Part shown: piece after piece, positions 8,268-16,618 of the stretch
How positions within the stretch are numbered: position 1 is the first letter of the stretch
Layout of the letters: the number at the start of each line of letters is the position of its first letter
Assembly: GCA_025358925.1 (NCBI GenBank)
Contig: JANYHT010000050.1
Coordinates: 248,001-312,000 of the forward strand
From: Gemmatimonadaceae bacterium
GTDB lineage: Bacteria; Gemmatimonadota; Gemmatimonadetes; Gemmatimonadales; Gemmatimonadaceae
Direction of reading: 5' to 3'
Length of the DNA stretch: 64,000 nucleotides
Position numbers and translations under genes: made by a program
Notes under the pieces: generated by a model
Told to the model about the DNA's origin: nothing
What the model saw: the letters and a program-made list of their open reading frames with translations, nothing else
Databases searched by the model: none

Positions 8268-8906
8268 TCAGCTTGCGCGGCGCCTCCGAATCAGCCCCAA
8301 CACGATGAGACCCGTTGCGCCGAGGGCCAGCGTACTCGGCTCAGGTACCGTCGTCGACGCGGTGCGAAACGTTGCCTGAAATGCGGACACGTTTCCAGGG
8401 TTGCGCACGCTGCACGTCGTCGTGCCGGCAAAGCACAGGTAAAAGACATCACCAGTAGTATTCGCCGAGGTGTTCACGATCTCGAAAATGTTCGCTTCGA
8501 GGTTGCTGTTGTTGACCGTCGTGCTGACAAGCGCGATGTATCGCGCACCGCCGGTGACCGTGATGTTCGGGGTAATCGTGACAGCGGTGAAGCCGGACGT
8601 TGTTGGATTCGTGTATCCCTGCGTGTACAACGCGAGGCCGGTCGGCACCGTACCATCAAAAGTGAAAATGGAAATGGAGCTTGGCCCGCCGCCGGGGCCG
8701 TTGCCGATGGATGCAAGACCATAAGTGAGCGACGTTAGCGACAGTGCACCCACCGGTGCAAAAAATCCCTGCCCAACTGCGTTGGTACTGAACGGCCCAG
8801 TTGAGCTGGCGAAGGCAGGCACAGTCGGCGGCGTATACGTACCGATCGTGGTTTGCGCGCCAGCGGTCGACGCAATGAGGGTGAGAAACGTGAGCACTTT
8901 GCGCAT
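8268..8906 (-). CDS. PEP-CTERM sorted exported protein
   Basis: About 212 residues from ATG 8906, which follows an AAGGAG ribosome-binding site. An N-terminal signal peptide (MRKVLTFLTLIASTAGAQ) and a C-terminal sorting signal VPEPSTLALGATGLIVLGL followed by RRRR are visible. This is the PEP-CTERM layout recognised by an exosortase in bacteria that make extracellular polysaccharide. The middle is a beta-rich domain low in charge and rich in Thr, Ser, Gly and Asn, with one Cys pair (FYLCFAGTTTCS). No exosortase gene is in the window. Its role is probably surface or matrix associated. Confidence 0.87.
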   Translation of the reverse strand: MRKVLTFLTLIASTAGAQTTIGTYTPPTVPAFASSTGPFSTNAVGQGFFAPVGALSLTSLTYGLASIGNGPGGGPSSISIFTFDGTVPTGLALYTQGYTNPTTSGFTAVTITPNITVTGGARYIALVSTTVNNSNLEANIFEIVNTSANTTGDVFYLCFAGTTTCSVRNPGNVSAFQATFRTASTTVPEPSTLALGATGLIVLGLIRRRRAS

Positions 8907-9367
8907 CCAAACTCCTTGACTGAAGAAACACTGCGTGGCGAACCGGCGCATGATACGTCGTCACAGATACGCACGCAACAACACACGGACCAGTGCGCCA
9001 ACGCCACTACAGATGATGTTATGAAGATTATCTTATCGTCACAAATGTCGTGAAATATTCGCGCGAAATGTCGAGCGTTTTTCTCAGCTAACTGCCGAAC
9101 GTCAGGCCCGCCTTTCAACGATAGCAAGTGTTACTCGTCCCCTCGCGTCAAGAAATACAATACTAGCCTTCCCGGTTGAGTCGACACGAAGTCGCAGGCG
9201 CGGCACTCCGGTGCAAGCAGCGTGCGTTGTACAGAAATTGCGCGTATACCAGAAGGGGGAAGTATCGAGCACTCGGAACGACCCGTGGTCCAGTTGACGT
9301 GCCTCGGTTTCGGAACGAGCATATTGGGGTCCGTCGTTTCACGAATTCCTACCCCCCGAGGTTTTCC
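8907..9367. other. 461-bp intergenic region between divergent genes
   Basis: This stretch separates the leftward PEP-CTERM gene from the rightward S9 peptidase gene and must carry both promoters. AT-rich sequence at 9015-9060 could hold the leftward promoter. No convincing -35/-10 pair, RNA gene or coding frame with family resemblance was seen; open frames here have no recognisable composition. Confidence 0.4.
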
Positions 9368-11428
9368 ATGCGCGCCGTGTCTCGCTTCCGCCGCGTTCCT
9401 GCTGCCGTCTGTGCCGTCACCTTGATGTTCGTCGTACCAGCTGCGCGCGCGCAAATGGCGACGTCACCGAAAGACAAACTCACCATTGCGGACTACTTCG
9501 ATTGGGAAGATGTCGCGAATCCTGCGCTGTCGCCCGATGGTCGACAGATCATTTACACGCGCACGTGGATCGACAAGCTGAACGATAAGCGCGAGTCGTC
9601 GGTGTGGATCATGAATGCCGATGGCAGTAGAAATCGCGCGCTGGTGAAGGGTGCAGACGCGAAATGGTCACCAGATGGCAGTCGTATTTCGTACGTCGCC
9701 ACCGGTGAGCCGGGCGGTGCACAAGTTTGGGTGCGCTATTTGGATGCGGAAGGCGCAACCACACAGATCACACGATTGACGGAGGCGCCGAGCGAGGTGG
9801 AGTGGTCGCCTGACGGCAAGACCATCGCGTTCGGAATGCTCGTTCGCGCGACAGACAATTGGCGCATCAACATGCCGGTCGCTCCGAAGGGTGCCAAGTG
9901 GACGGACGCGCCACGCGTCGTGACGAAGGTGAAGTATCGCGCCGATCGACAGGGTTTTCTTGAAGATGGATTGCGTCAATTGTTTACGGTGCCGGCCGAT
10001 GGTGGCACGCCGCATCAAGTGACTACCGGTGACTGGGCGTCGAACGGCACGACATGGATGCCCGATGGAAAAAGCTTTGTGTTCACATCGTTGCGCACGA
10101 AAGATTCCGAGTACGCATGGCGAGAATCAGAGATCTATCGCGCCGATGTCGCGACGGGCGAAATCACGCAACTCACACATCGCAAAGGCCCGGACAACAA
10201 TCCGCTGCCGTCGCCCGACGGAAAATTGATTGCGTACACCGGATATGACAGCACCGACGCGACGTGGAAAGACGCGGCGATGTATGTGATGAACGCGGAC
10301 GGCAGCAACTCGCATATGCTCACTGAAAAGCTTGATCGCACACCGGCGGGTATGATGTGGGCACCCGATGGCACGGGCCTCTACTTCAACGTCGAGAATG
10401 AAGGGTCGAAAAATCTGTATTTTGTCTCGCTGAAGGGCGAGACAAAGATGGTGACGAAGGGTGCGCAGGTGCTCACGGTTACGGACGTGGGGAAGAACTT
10501 TATGGCCGTTGGCGTGGCATCGAGCGCCATGAAGCCGAATGATATCGTCACATTTGACGTGCGCACGCCCTCGCTCAAACAGCTCACGGATGTGAATGGC
10601 GATGTGTTGGCGGGCAAGAAACTCGCGACAACAGAAGAGGTGTGGTACACCTCGGTGGACGGATACAAGATTCAAGGATGGATCGTGAAACCGGCCGACT
10701 TCGATGCGAGCAAAAAATATCCACTCATGCTCGAGATTCACGGCGGCCCGCACTCGATGTACAACGTGGGCTTCAATTTTTCGCGACAGGACCACGCGTC
10801 CAATGGCTACGTGATGCTCTACGTGAATCCACGCGGCTCGACGGGTTACGGTTCGTCCTTTGGCAACGCAATCAAGAACGCGTATCCGGGCAAGGATTTC
10901 AACGACCTCATGGCCGGCGTTGATACGGTGATCAATCGCGGCTACGTCGACACGAAGCGCATGTATGTATTCGGCTGCTCCGGCGGCGGTGTGCTCACGG
11001 CGTGGACCGTTGGTCACACGGATCGTTTCGCTGCTGCGGCCGCGCTGTGTCCCGTGATCGATTGGGTCAGTTTTGTCGGCACAACCGACGGGTCAAGTTG
11101 GTATTACAATTTCGCCAAGTTCCCGTGGGAAGATCCGACCGAGCATCTCAAACGCTCACCATTGATGTATGTGGGCAACGTGAAGACACCAACCATTCTG
11201 ATGACGGGCGTGAATGACTTACGCACGCCGATTAGTCAGACGGAAGAGTTTTACGAGGCGCTGAAAATTCGCAAAGTGCCAACCGCGATGATCCGTTTTA
11301 ACAATGAGTGGCACGGCACAAGTTCGACGCCGTCCAACTTCATGCGCACGCAGTTGTATCTCCGCAGCTGGTTCGACAAATACACAACGCCACCAGCCGG
11401 TGGTCGAGTCACCCAAGAACTTCCGTAA
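9368..11428 (+). CDS. exported S9-family prolyl oligopeptidase-like peptidase
   Basis: About 686 residues from ATG 9368, preceded by GAGG. A signal peptide (VCAVTLMFVVPAARAQ) directs it out of the cytoplasm. Residues about 35-400 are a WD40/TolB-like beta-propeller with repeated SPDG motifs (ALSPDGRQIIYTR, KWSPDGSRISY, EWSPDGKTIAF). Residues about 430-680 are the alpha/beta-hydrolase domain: nucleophile Ser at about 538 in FGCSGGG, acid in GVNDLRTP and His in EWHGTSS. The closest groups are acylaminoacyl-peptidases and dipeptidyl peptidases (S9C). The propeller restricts access to short peptides. It probably feeds peptides to transporters such as the OPT system encoded further along. Confidence 0.93.
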   Translation: MRAVSRFRRVPAAVCAVTLMFVVPAARAQMATSPKDKLTIADYFDWEDVANPALSPDGRQIIYTRTWIDKLNDKRESSVWIMNADGSRNRALVKGADAKWSPDGSRISYVATGEPGGAQVWVRYLDAEGATTQITRLTEAPSEVEWSPDGKTIAFGMLVRATDNWRINMPVAPKGAKWTDAPRVVTKVKYRADRQGFLEDGLRQLFTVPADGGTPHQVTTGDWASNGTTWMPDGKSFVFTSLRTKDSEYAWRESEIYRADVATGEITQLTHRKGPDNNPLPSPDGKLIAYTGYDSTDATWKDAAMYVMNADGSNSHMLTEKLDRTPAGMMWAPDGTGLYFNVENEGSKNLYFVSLKGETKMVTKGAQVLTVTDVGKNFMAVGVASSAMKPNDIVTFDVRTPSLKQLTDVNGDVLAGKKLATTEEVWYTSVDGYKIQGWIVKPADFDASKKYPLMLEIHGGPHSMYNVGFNFSRQDHASNGYVMLYVNPRGSTGYGSSFGNAIKNAYPGKDFNDLMAGVDTVINRGYVDTKRMYVFGCSGGGVLTAWTVGHTDRFAAAAALCPVIDWVSFVGTTDGSSWYYNFAKFPWEDPTEHLKRSPLMYVGNVKTPTILMTGVNDLRTPISQTEEFYEALKIRKVPTAMIRFNNEWHGTSSTPSNFMRTQLYLRSWFDKYTTPPAGGRVTQELP

Positions 11429-11444
11429 CGCGTAGGTCTCCTGA

Positions 11445-12737
11445 CTAACGCTTGTCCACCACGACGCGGCCGTCTTTCATCACCCATTTTACACGGTTGA
11501 TGATCACGTTGATGTCGCGGAGCGGATCGCCGTCGACGGCGACGATATCGGCGAAATAGCCCGGCGCAATTTTGCCGAGTTTGTTTGGCAGGCGCAGAAG
11601 CGCTGCGGCGTTGGTTGTCGCGGTGCCAAGCGCCTGCGCCGGTGTCATTCCGGCTTTCACCATGAAGCCAAGTTCGCGCGTATTCTCACCAAACATCCAA
11701 TAGACCGCGTCTGAACCCATCGCGAGCTTCACGCCCGCTCGATGTGCACGTCGGACAGTTTCTAAGTTCAACACACGAAACGAATCCAATTCCGCCACCT
11801 GCGCAGGCGTGTAACCCAGCAGCGTTGCATTCTCCGCGTAAAAGCGATTGTGATCGACGGTCGGCACGTACACCGTACCTCGTTTTTTGAACTCCGCGAT
11901 TGTTGCGTCGTCGAGCATGCCCGGATGTTCAACGGATTCGGCACCCGCTCGCATAGCGGCGCGACCACCAGAATCGCCGTACGAATGAATCGCGATTGGC
12001 TTTCCAAGACGATGCGCGGTCTCAACGGCGACGCGCATTTCGGTATCGGTAAATGTTTGTACGCCTGTCACGTTTTGAAAGCTGCCGGTGGACCCATACA
12101 TCTTGATCCAATCGGCGCCTGCATCCACTTGCGCCTGAATTGCCTCTTTGATCTCGGTCGTGTCCATGACGCGTCCGCGCGGCGCACCAGAGGGTGTGCC
12201 AGCTCGCGGTGCTGTTGTGATTTTCGACAAACCATACCCTGATACGAACATGCGCGGGCCAATCATTGCGCCTTTGTTGATTGAGTCGCGCATCGCGATG
12301 TCGGCATAATTCGAGGCACCGAGATCACGCACCGTTGTCACGCCAGTTTCAAGCGTTCGGCGCGCGTTCCACGCAGCGGCCATCACTACGGAATCTTTCG
12401 ATCGCGGGCCCGCTGTTGTGGGGCTGGCCTTGTCCCGATAGTAGGTCATATGCGTGTGGACGTCGATCATGCCCGGGATTGCCGTGAACGGACGGAGATC
12501 GATCACGCGAGCGCCGGCTGGGATCGCCGCCGAGCCGCGGCCAACTCGAACAATGGTGTCGGCCTGTATGATGACGACGGCGTCAGGCGTTGACGTGCCA
12601 GCGGCATCGACGAGCGCGCGAAATCGAAGCGCCGTCAGTGGCGCGGTTTGCGCATGCAGTAACGCATTGGCGGGCATCACGCAGAGTGCCGTGATGCCGA
12701 GTACAAGCGCGGTGGTGAGTCGAAAGCGCAGTGTCAT
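11445..12737 (-). CDS. exported amidohydrolase (imidazolonepropionase-like)
   Basis: A 430-residue metal-dependent hydrolase with a signal peptide (LVLGITALCVMPANALLHAQ). The TIM-barrel metal ligands are visible in order: HTH in DVHTHM, a Lys suited to carbamylation in DWIKMYGS, His in IAIHSYGD, His in SVEHPG and Asp in AMGSDAV. The C-terminal strand (GKIAPGYFADIVAVDGDPLRD) is typical of the group annotated as imidazolonepropionase-related or Xaa-Pro dipeptidase-like exported amidohydrolases. The substrate is unknown; a peptide, lactam or cyclic amide is likely. It is convergent with the S9 peptidase, with only 16 bases between them. Confidence 0.9.
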   Translation of the reverse strand: MTLRFRLTTALVLGITALCVMPANALLHAQTAPLTALRFRALVDAAGTSTPDAVVIIQADTIVRVGRGSAAIPAGARVIDLRPFTAIPGMIDVHTHMTYYRDKASPTTAGPRSKDSVVMAAAWNARRTLETGVTTVRDLGASNYADIAMRDSINKGAMIGPRMFVSGYGLSKITTAPRAGTPSGAPRGRVMDTTEIKEAIQAQVDAGADWIKMYGSTGSFQNVTGVQTFTDTEMRVAVETAHRLGKPIAIHSYGDSGGRAAMRAGAESVEHPGMLDDATIAEFKKRGTVYVPTVDHNRFYAENATLLGYTPAQVAELDSFRVLNLETVRRAHRAGVKLAMGSDAVYWMFGENTRELGFMVKAGMTPAQALGTATTNAAALLRLPNKLGKIAPGYFADIVAVDGDPLRDINVIINRVKWVMKDGRVVVDKR

Positions 12738-12864
12738 ACTCGAGAGTTAGGCGGTGAAACACCAAATGACAGGTCGACCGATGACTTCTCGACCAGCCGG
12801 AGTCTAACGTAACAGTACAACGACTGGCTGGCCTCGTCTCGATTACCGTTTCCGCATACGTCGC

Positions 12865-13673
12865 ATGCATTCGCCGACACTCCTCGAACCACACCGCGTC
12901 GCACTCACTGGCCATTGCTGCCGCATGCTCGGCTCCGTGGTGGACGCGGATGATGCGGTGCAGGACACGATGTTGCGCGCGTTGCGCGGGCTTGCCCGTT
13001 TCGACGGGAAGGCGTCGCTGGGCACGTGGTTGTATCGTACCGCGACAAACGTCTGCCTTGACGTACTCGCGGATCGCACGCCACGTACACGACCACGGGA
13101 GATGGGACCAGTCGGCACGACGGACGACTCCCACGTCGAGATGCCCCGCACGCACTGGATGGAGCCTATTCCCGATCTGCGCGCTATTCCGGCCGACAGT
13201 GGTCCGCTTGCGCGTGCTGTATTGAAGGAAAGCATTCGGCCGAGCGGCGAGTGAATGCATCGTGACGACGGGTTTCGCCGTACGCACCCACTGCGCTGAA
13301 GGTCGCGCAAGCGCAACTCGTTGAACGCTTCGTGCGTTTGAGGCGCAAGATGTCGCAGCCATCACCACGCTGCTGCGTGATGATGCAACCACGTCAATGC
13401 CGCCGTACTCGCTCTGGTTGCAGGGGGCATCCCTCGATTTCGCGTTGGTTTCTTGGCCGAAGAATTGGCTGCAAGGGTTCGCGTCTCGTGCCCACGGCAG
13501 CGTGCGGCTCACCTGCGTTTGGACAGTATCGAAAAAACGGTGCGGAACCATGGGCACACATCGTGTTGGAAATTGACGGCGATCACATCGCGTCGATGAA
13601 CTATTTCCTCGACGCGCAAACATTATTCCCGAAGTTCGGCCTGCCGTTGCATTCACTGACTCTCGAGGCATGA
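12865..13673 (+). pseudogene. SigX5-type ECF sigma factor relic lacking sigma-4
   Basis: The first 116 residues are a good ECF sigma-70 region 2 ([21 protein letters not shown], then [15 protein letters not shown]) followed by the family linker ([18 protein letters not shown]). After KESIR the frame runs into a stop at 13254. About 45 bases on, LKVAQAQLVERF and then AFEAQDVAAITTLLRDDA appear in other frames. These are the start of the SnoaL-like C-terminal domain, which continues after another frame change as WFLGRRIGCKGSRLVPTAA to the stop at 13673. The whole of region 4, which binds the -35 element, is missing by deletion, and at least two frameshifts follow. Full-length relatives (SigX5/TIGR02960) have about 330 residues; this span could encode only about 270. 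It cannot make a working sigma factor. Confidence 0.85.
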
Positions 13674-13677
13674 ATCG

Positions 13678-14058
13678 ATGAACCGCACGAACATACTGTA
13701 CTGGATTGTCACGGGGGTTTTCGCGCTGCTGATGGTGGCGTCGGCAATCCCTGATATCCTTCACGCGCCGGACGCCGTGACCCTGATTGTCAATCATCTC
13801 GGATATCCGCCATACTTTTTGATGTACATTGGCGTCGCCAAACTTTTTGGCGCGATCGCTCTTGTGATTCCAGGCTTTCCGCGCGTGAAGGAATGGGCAT
13901 TTGCGGGATTTGCCTTTGATCTGGTGTCGGCGATGTACTCGCTGTTCTCGGTGGGTGATCCAATAATGCAATGGTTGCCACTTTCGATTGGACTTGTTCT
14001 GTTGTTCGCTGCGCATTCGCTGCACCATAGGCGACTGCGCGAACGGGCACGCGCTTAG
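13678..14058 (+). CDS. DoxX-like membrane protein
   Basis: A 126-residue protein with four hydrophobic helices, typical of DoxX/DoxD-like proteins (ILYWIVTGVFALLMVASAIPD, then NHLGYPPYFLMYIGVAKLFG). Its function is not established; relatives often accompany ECF sigma factors and redox enzymes and may affect quinone or thiol stress. It begins five bases after the end of the sigma-factor relic, so it was probably co-transcribed with it. It still reads as intact even though its regulator is destroyed. Confidence 0.88.
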   Translation: MNRTNILYWIVTGVFALLMVASAIPDILHAPDAVTLIVNHLGYPPYFLMYIGVAKLFGAIALVIPGFPRVKEWAFAGFAFDLVSAMYSLFSVGDPIMQWLPLSIGLVLLFAAHSLHHRRLRERARA

Positions 14059-14115
14059 CCGCGCTCGTCCCCGATGCCGGTTGTCTATCCAATTATGCTC
14101 ACGCCAACTCCTCCC

Positions 14116-14523
14116 ATGTCGACCTCGCACAAACTCTTCGTCAACATTCGCGTCAACGATCTTCAAAAATCCATGGCGTTCTTTGCCGCGCTCGGTTTCA
14201 CGTTCAACACACAGTTTACGGACGACAACGCGGCCTGCCTTGTGGTGAGCGACGACGCGTATTTTATGCTGCTCACTGATGGCTTTTTCCGCGGATTTAC
14301 GACGAAGACGCCGAGTGATCCGACGGTGGTGACGGAAGCGATGTACGCAGTTTCGTGCGACAGCCGTACTGATGTCGATGCGATGTTTCACGCAGCAATT
14401 GACGCGGGTGGATCGAAAGTAATGCCGCCACAGGATCACGGGTTCATGTACTCGCAGAGCTTTTATGATCTTGACGGCCATCACTGGGAAGTGCTGTGGA
14501 TGGACCCCGCGACCATTCAATAG
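14116..14523 (+). CDS. VOC-fold protein (glyoxalase/PhnB-like)
   Basis: About 135 residues from ATG 14116 (MSTSHKLFVNIRVNDLQKSM); an in-frame ATG at 14095 would add seven residues. One glyoxalase/bleomycin-resistance fold of two beta-alpha-beta-beta-beta modules is present: KSMAFFAALGFTFN in the first and FYDLDGHHWEVLWMD at the end, with the Glu of HWEVLWMD as a likely metal ligand. It resembles lactoylglutathione-lyase-like proteins that travel with SigX5 sigma factors and DoxX genes. The reaction is unknown. It appears intact. Confidence 0.9.
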   Translation: MSTSHKLFVNIRVNDLQKSMAFFAALGFTFNTQFTDDNAACLVVSDDAYFMLLTDGFFRGFTTKTPSDPTVVTEAMYAVSCDSRTDVDAMFHAAIDAGGSKVMPPQDHGFMYSQSFYDLDGHHWEVLWMDPATIQ

Positions 14524-14566
14524 GATTGCCTCTGGCCCTTTCGCTCATGCGTCGTACGTTACGCGG

Positions 14567-14641
14567 ATGACTGACCGTGCTTTCTCGAGCGCCGCGTTGC
14601 GTGTCGCATACTGTTTCTGCTTCGTGTACTTCGGGCTGTAG
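14567..14641 (+). pseudogene. possible remnant of a membrane-protein N-terminus
   Basis: A 24-residue frame from ATG 14567 ends at 14641. The sequence SAALRVAYCFCFVYFGL looks like the first transmembrane helix of the large membrane proteins with an RVxFRFxFVYF start that occur in Acidobacteria and Gemmatimonadota. Nothing after the stop continues it, so it may be a decayed fragment. It is too short to be sure. Confidence 0.3.
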
Positions 14642-14691
14642 CGCTTATGTGCGCCGTAGGGGTTCAAGCATATCCGGTGAATCGCTGACCG

Positions 14692-16128
14692 GTGCCAATC
14701 TCACGTAATGCCTCACTGGATGCGATTGTTATCGGATCGGGACTCAACGGCCTCAGCGCGGCCATCACGCTCGCCCGCGCGGGGCGCTCGGTACGCGTGT
14801 ACGAGGCGGAAGCAACTATCGGCGGAAGTGCGCGGTCTTTATCGCTTACACGGCCGGGGTTTACGCACGACTGGGGTGCAACGGTTCATGCATTGGCGTT
14901 GGCGTCACCATTTTTCAAGATGCTGCCATTAGAAAAATATGGTGTGCACTGGGTGCATGCCCCTCTGCCATTCGCGCATCCGCTTGATGATGGTAGCGCT
15001 GCCGTTGTCTCGCGCTCCATCGCCGAAACCGTCGAGTCGTTTTGCTCGCGCGACGCGCGCGCTTATCGATCATTGATCGCGCCGTTGGTCGCGCAGGCGG
15101 ATGATTTGATGGAGGCGCTATTAGCCCCCATCGGTTGCAATCATCCGTTGCTCATGGCACGCTTCGGCATCCGCGCCATCCAACCCCTCCAACGGTTTGT
15201 GCAACGCGTATTCACGTCGGAGGCCGCACGCGCACTCTTTGCCGGAGCTGCGGCGCACAGCATGCTCTCGCTCCATCAGGTTGCCACCACCGGCTACGCG
15301 TTAGGGCTTGTCATTTCTGCGCACGCGTATGGATGGCCCGTCGCACGCGGAGGCACGCAACAGTTCACCAATGCGCTCGTTGCCCACCTACAATCGCTCG
15401 GTGGCGAGGTCATCGCGAACACCAAGATCAACTCGCTGCGGGAACTTCCTGATTCGCGCGCGGTGCTTTGCGACGTAACGCCAAACGAACTATTACGTTT
15501 GTCGGGCGACGACATGCCGAGGCGATACGTTCGACGGGTTGGAGCCTTTCGGCAAGGTGCCGGTGTGTTCAAAATGGATTGGGCGCTGAATGCACCGGTG
15601 CCGTGGCGCGCGGCGGCGTGCATGAACGCTGGAACGATTCACGTCGGAGGCTCACTCACGTGCATTGCGCAGAGTGAAAACGAGGTGACGGAAGGACGTC
15701 ATCCAGCACAACCGTTTGTCTTAGCGGTACAGGCCAGTGTGTACGATGCGACGCGTGCGCCGAACGGTCAGCATACATTTTGGGCGTACTGTCACGTGCC
15801 GAATGGCTCAATGGTGAACATGCAGGAGCGGATGGAGCAGCAAATCGAACGATTCGCTCCTGGTTTTCGCGATTGTGTCATTGCGTCGAGCGTGCTTACA
15901 CCGCAAGCGCTCGAACGCGGCAATGCGAATCTTCGTGGCGGCGACATAAGCGGCGGGGCTGGCGATCTCCGTCAGATTGTCGCGCGCCCCGTATTCGCGC
16001 GCGATCCATACGCGACAGCGATGGACGGCGTGTATCTGTGCTCGTCGTCTACTCCACCGGGCGTAGGCGTGCACGGGATGTGCGGATTTCATGCAGCGCA
16101 GAGCGCACTTGCCAAGACATTGCGTTGA
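14692..16128 (+). CDS. CrtI/PYROXD2-like FAD-dependent oxidoreductase
   Basis: A 478-residue flavoprotein starting with GTG 14692. Residues about 9-40 are the dinucleotide-binding fold (AIVIGSGLNGLSAAITLARAG, then the acidic residue in YEAEATIGG). A second FAD motif sits at the C-terminus (DGVYLCSSSTPPGVGVHGMCG). It belongs to the phytoene desaturase-like superfamily but looks closer to the COG1233/PYROXD2 branch than to carotenoid enzymes, and no carotenoid genes are nearby. The substrate is unknown; a hydrophobic one is likely. It has no signal peptide. It stands alone between the VOC gene and a small convergent membrane gene. Confidence 0.88.
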   Translation: MPISRNASLDAIVIGSGLNGLSAAITLARAGRSVRVYEAEATIGGSARSLSLTRPGFTHDWGATVHALALASPFFKMLPLEKYGVHWVHAPLPFAHPLDDGSAAVVSRSIAETVESFCSRDARAYRSLIAPLVAQADDLMEALLAPIGCNHPLLMARFGIRAIQPLQRFVQRVFTSEAARALFAGAAAHSMLSLHQVATTGYALGLVISAHAYGWPVARGGTQQFTNALVAHLQSLGGEVIANTKINSLRELPDSRAVLCDVTPNELLRLSGDDMPRRYVRRVGAFRQGAGVFKMDWALNAPVPWRAAACMNAGTIHVGGSLTCIAQSENEVTEGRHPAQPFVLAVQASVYDATRAPNGQHTFWAYCHVPNGSMVNMQERMEQQIERFAPGFRDCVIASSVLTPQALERGNANLRGGDISGGAGDLRQIVARPVFARDPYATAMDGVYLCSSSTPPGVGVHGMCGFHAAQSALAKTLR

Positions 16129-16173
16129 GTGCGGTGTGTGCCCGCCAACGCAAACGCACGCTCGATAATTGTG

Positions 16174-16461
16174 CTACGTAAAAAAGTAGACGGAGGCGAG
16201 GGCCGCGAGCGCCGCGACGAATTGTATGGCGAGGATTTTCAGTGTTGGCGACGGCAGCTTAGGCAGCCATTTAATCGCGAAGAATGCGATGACTGGCAAT
16301 TGTGCGACCATCAGCAATTGAACGATGTGTGCTGCTGTGCCTTCGTCGGTTTCGTGTACGATGCCGAACATCGCGGCATGGCCTAGCACCAACGCGAGTG
16401 CGGTGAGCGACATGGCAATTGGTAACGAGGCGCTCGGTTGCTTCATCAACGACTGACGCAT
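16174..16461 (-). CDS. small membrane protein of unknown function
   Basis: A 95-residue protein with three hydrophobic helices (ALALVLGHAAMFGIV, VAQLPVIAFFAIKWL and ILAIQFVAALAALASVYFF). ATG 16461 is preferred over 16446 because GGAGGG lies seven bases upstream. No family is recognised. A palindrome that looks like a PadR-type box lies in its upstream region, so it may be repressed by a regulator encoded elsewhere. It is convergent with the flavoprotein gene. Confidence 0.75.
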   Translation of the reverse strand: MRQSLMKQPSASLPIAMSLTALALVLGHAAMFGIVHETDEGTAAHIVQLLMVAQLPVIAFFAIKWLPKLPSPTLKILAIQFVAALAALASVYFFT

Positions 16462-16509
16462 CGACAGGCCCTCCGTGGGGCTTGGTGGATATACTTTCGC
16501 CGAAACAAG

Positions 16510-16528
16510 TACTTTATACTACAAAGTA
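16510..16528. promoter_or_regulatory. palindromic operator candidate (PadR-box-like)
   Basis: TACTTT-N7-AAAGTA is a perfect 6-bp inverted repeat located 49 bases upstream of the small membrane gene start. Its layout resembles operators described for PadR-family repressors, and the centre contains TATAC, a possible -10. No PadR gene is in this window, so the identity of the regulator is inference. Confidence 0.45.
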
Positions 16529-16553
16529 ACGTACCGACCATTCAACAGTCATC

Positions 16554-16588
16554 GCTCCGGGCCGCATGTGACAGGGGCGGCCCGGAGC
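16554..16588 (-). terminator. hairpin downstream of PEP-CTERM gene
   Basis: A perfect 12-bp GC-rich inverted repeat (16554-16565 and 16577-16588, loop 11 bases) begins 31 bases after the stop of the leftward gene at 16619. It lacks a clear U-run, so termination strength is uncertain. Confidence 0.55.
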
Positions 16589-16618
16589 AACGTCCAAATT
16601 GCGAAACAACAGTCTTTC

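Noticed and set aside
10127..11017. 296-codon open frame antisense to the S9 peptidase
   Set aside because: His/Arg/Val-rich shadow of a gene with a complete catalytic triad on the other strand.
12583..14520. Very long open frame (645 codons) on the minus strand across the sigma relic, DoxX and VOC genes
   Set aside because: Its product is rich in Arg, His, Cys and Trp without domain patterns, and it is antisense to recognisable DoxX and VOC genes; it arises from codon bias.
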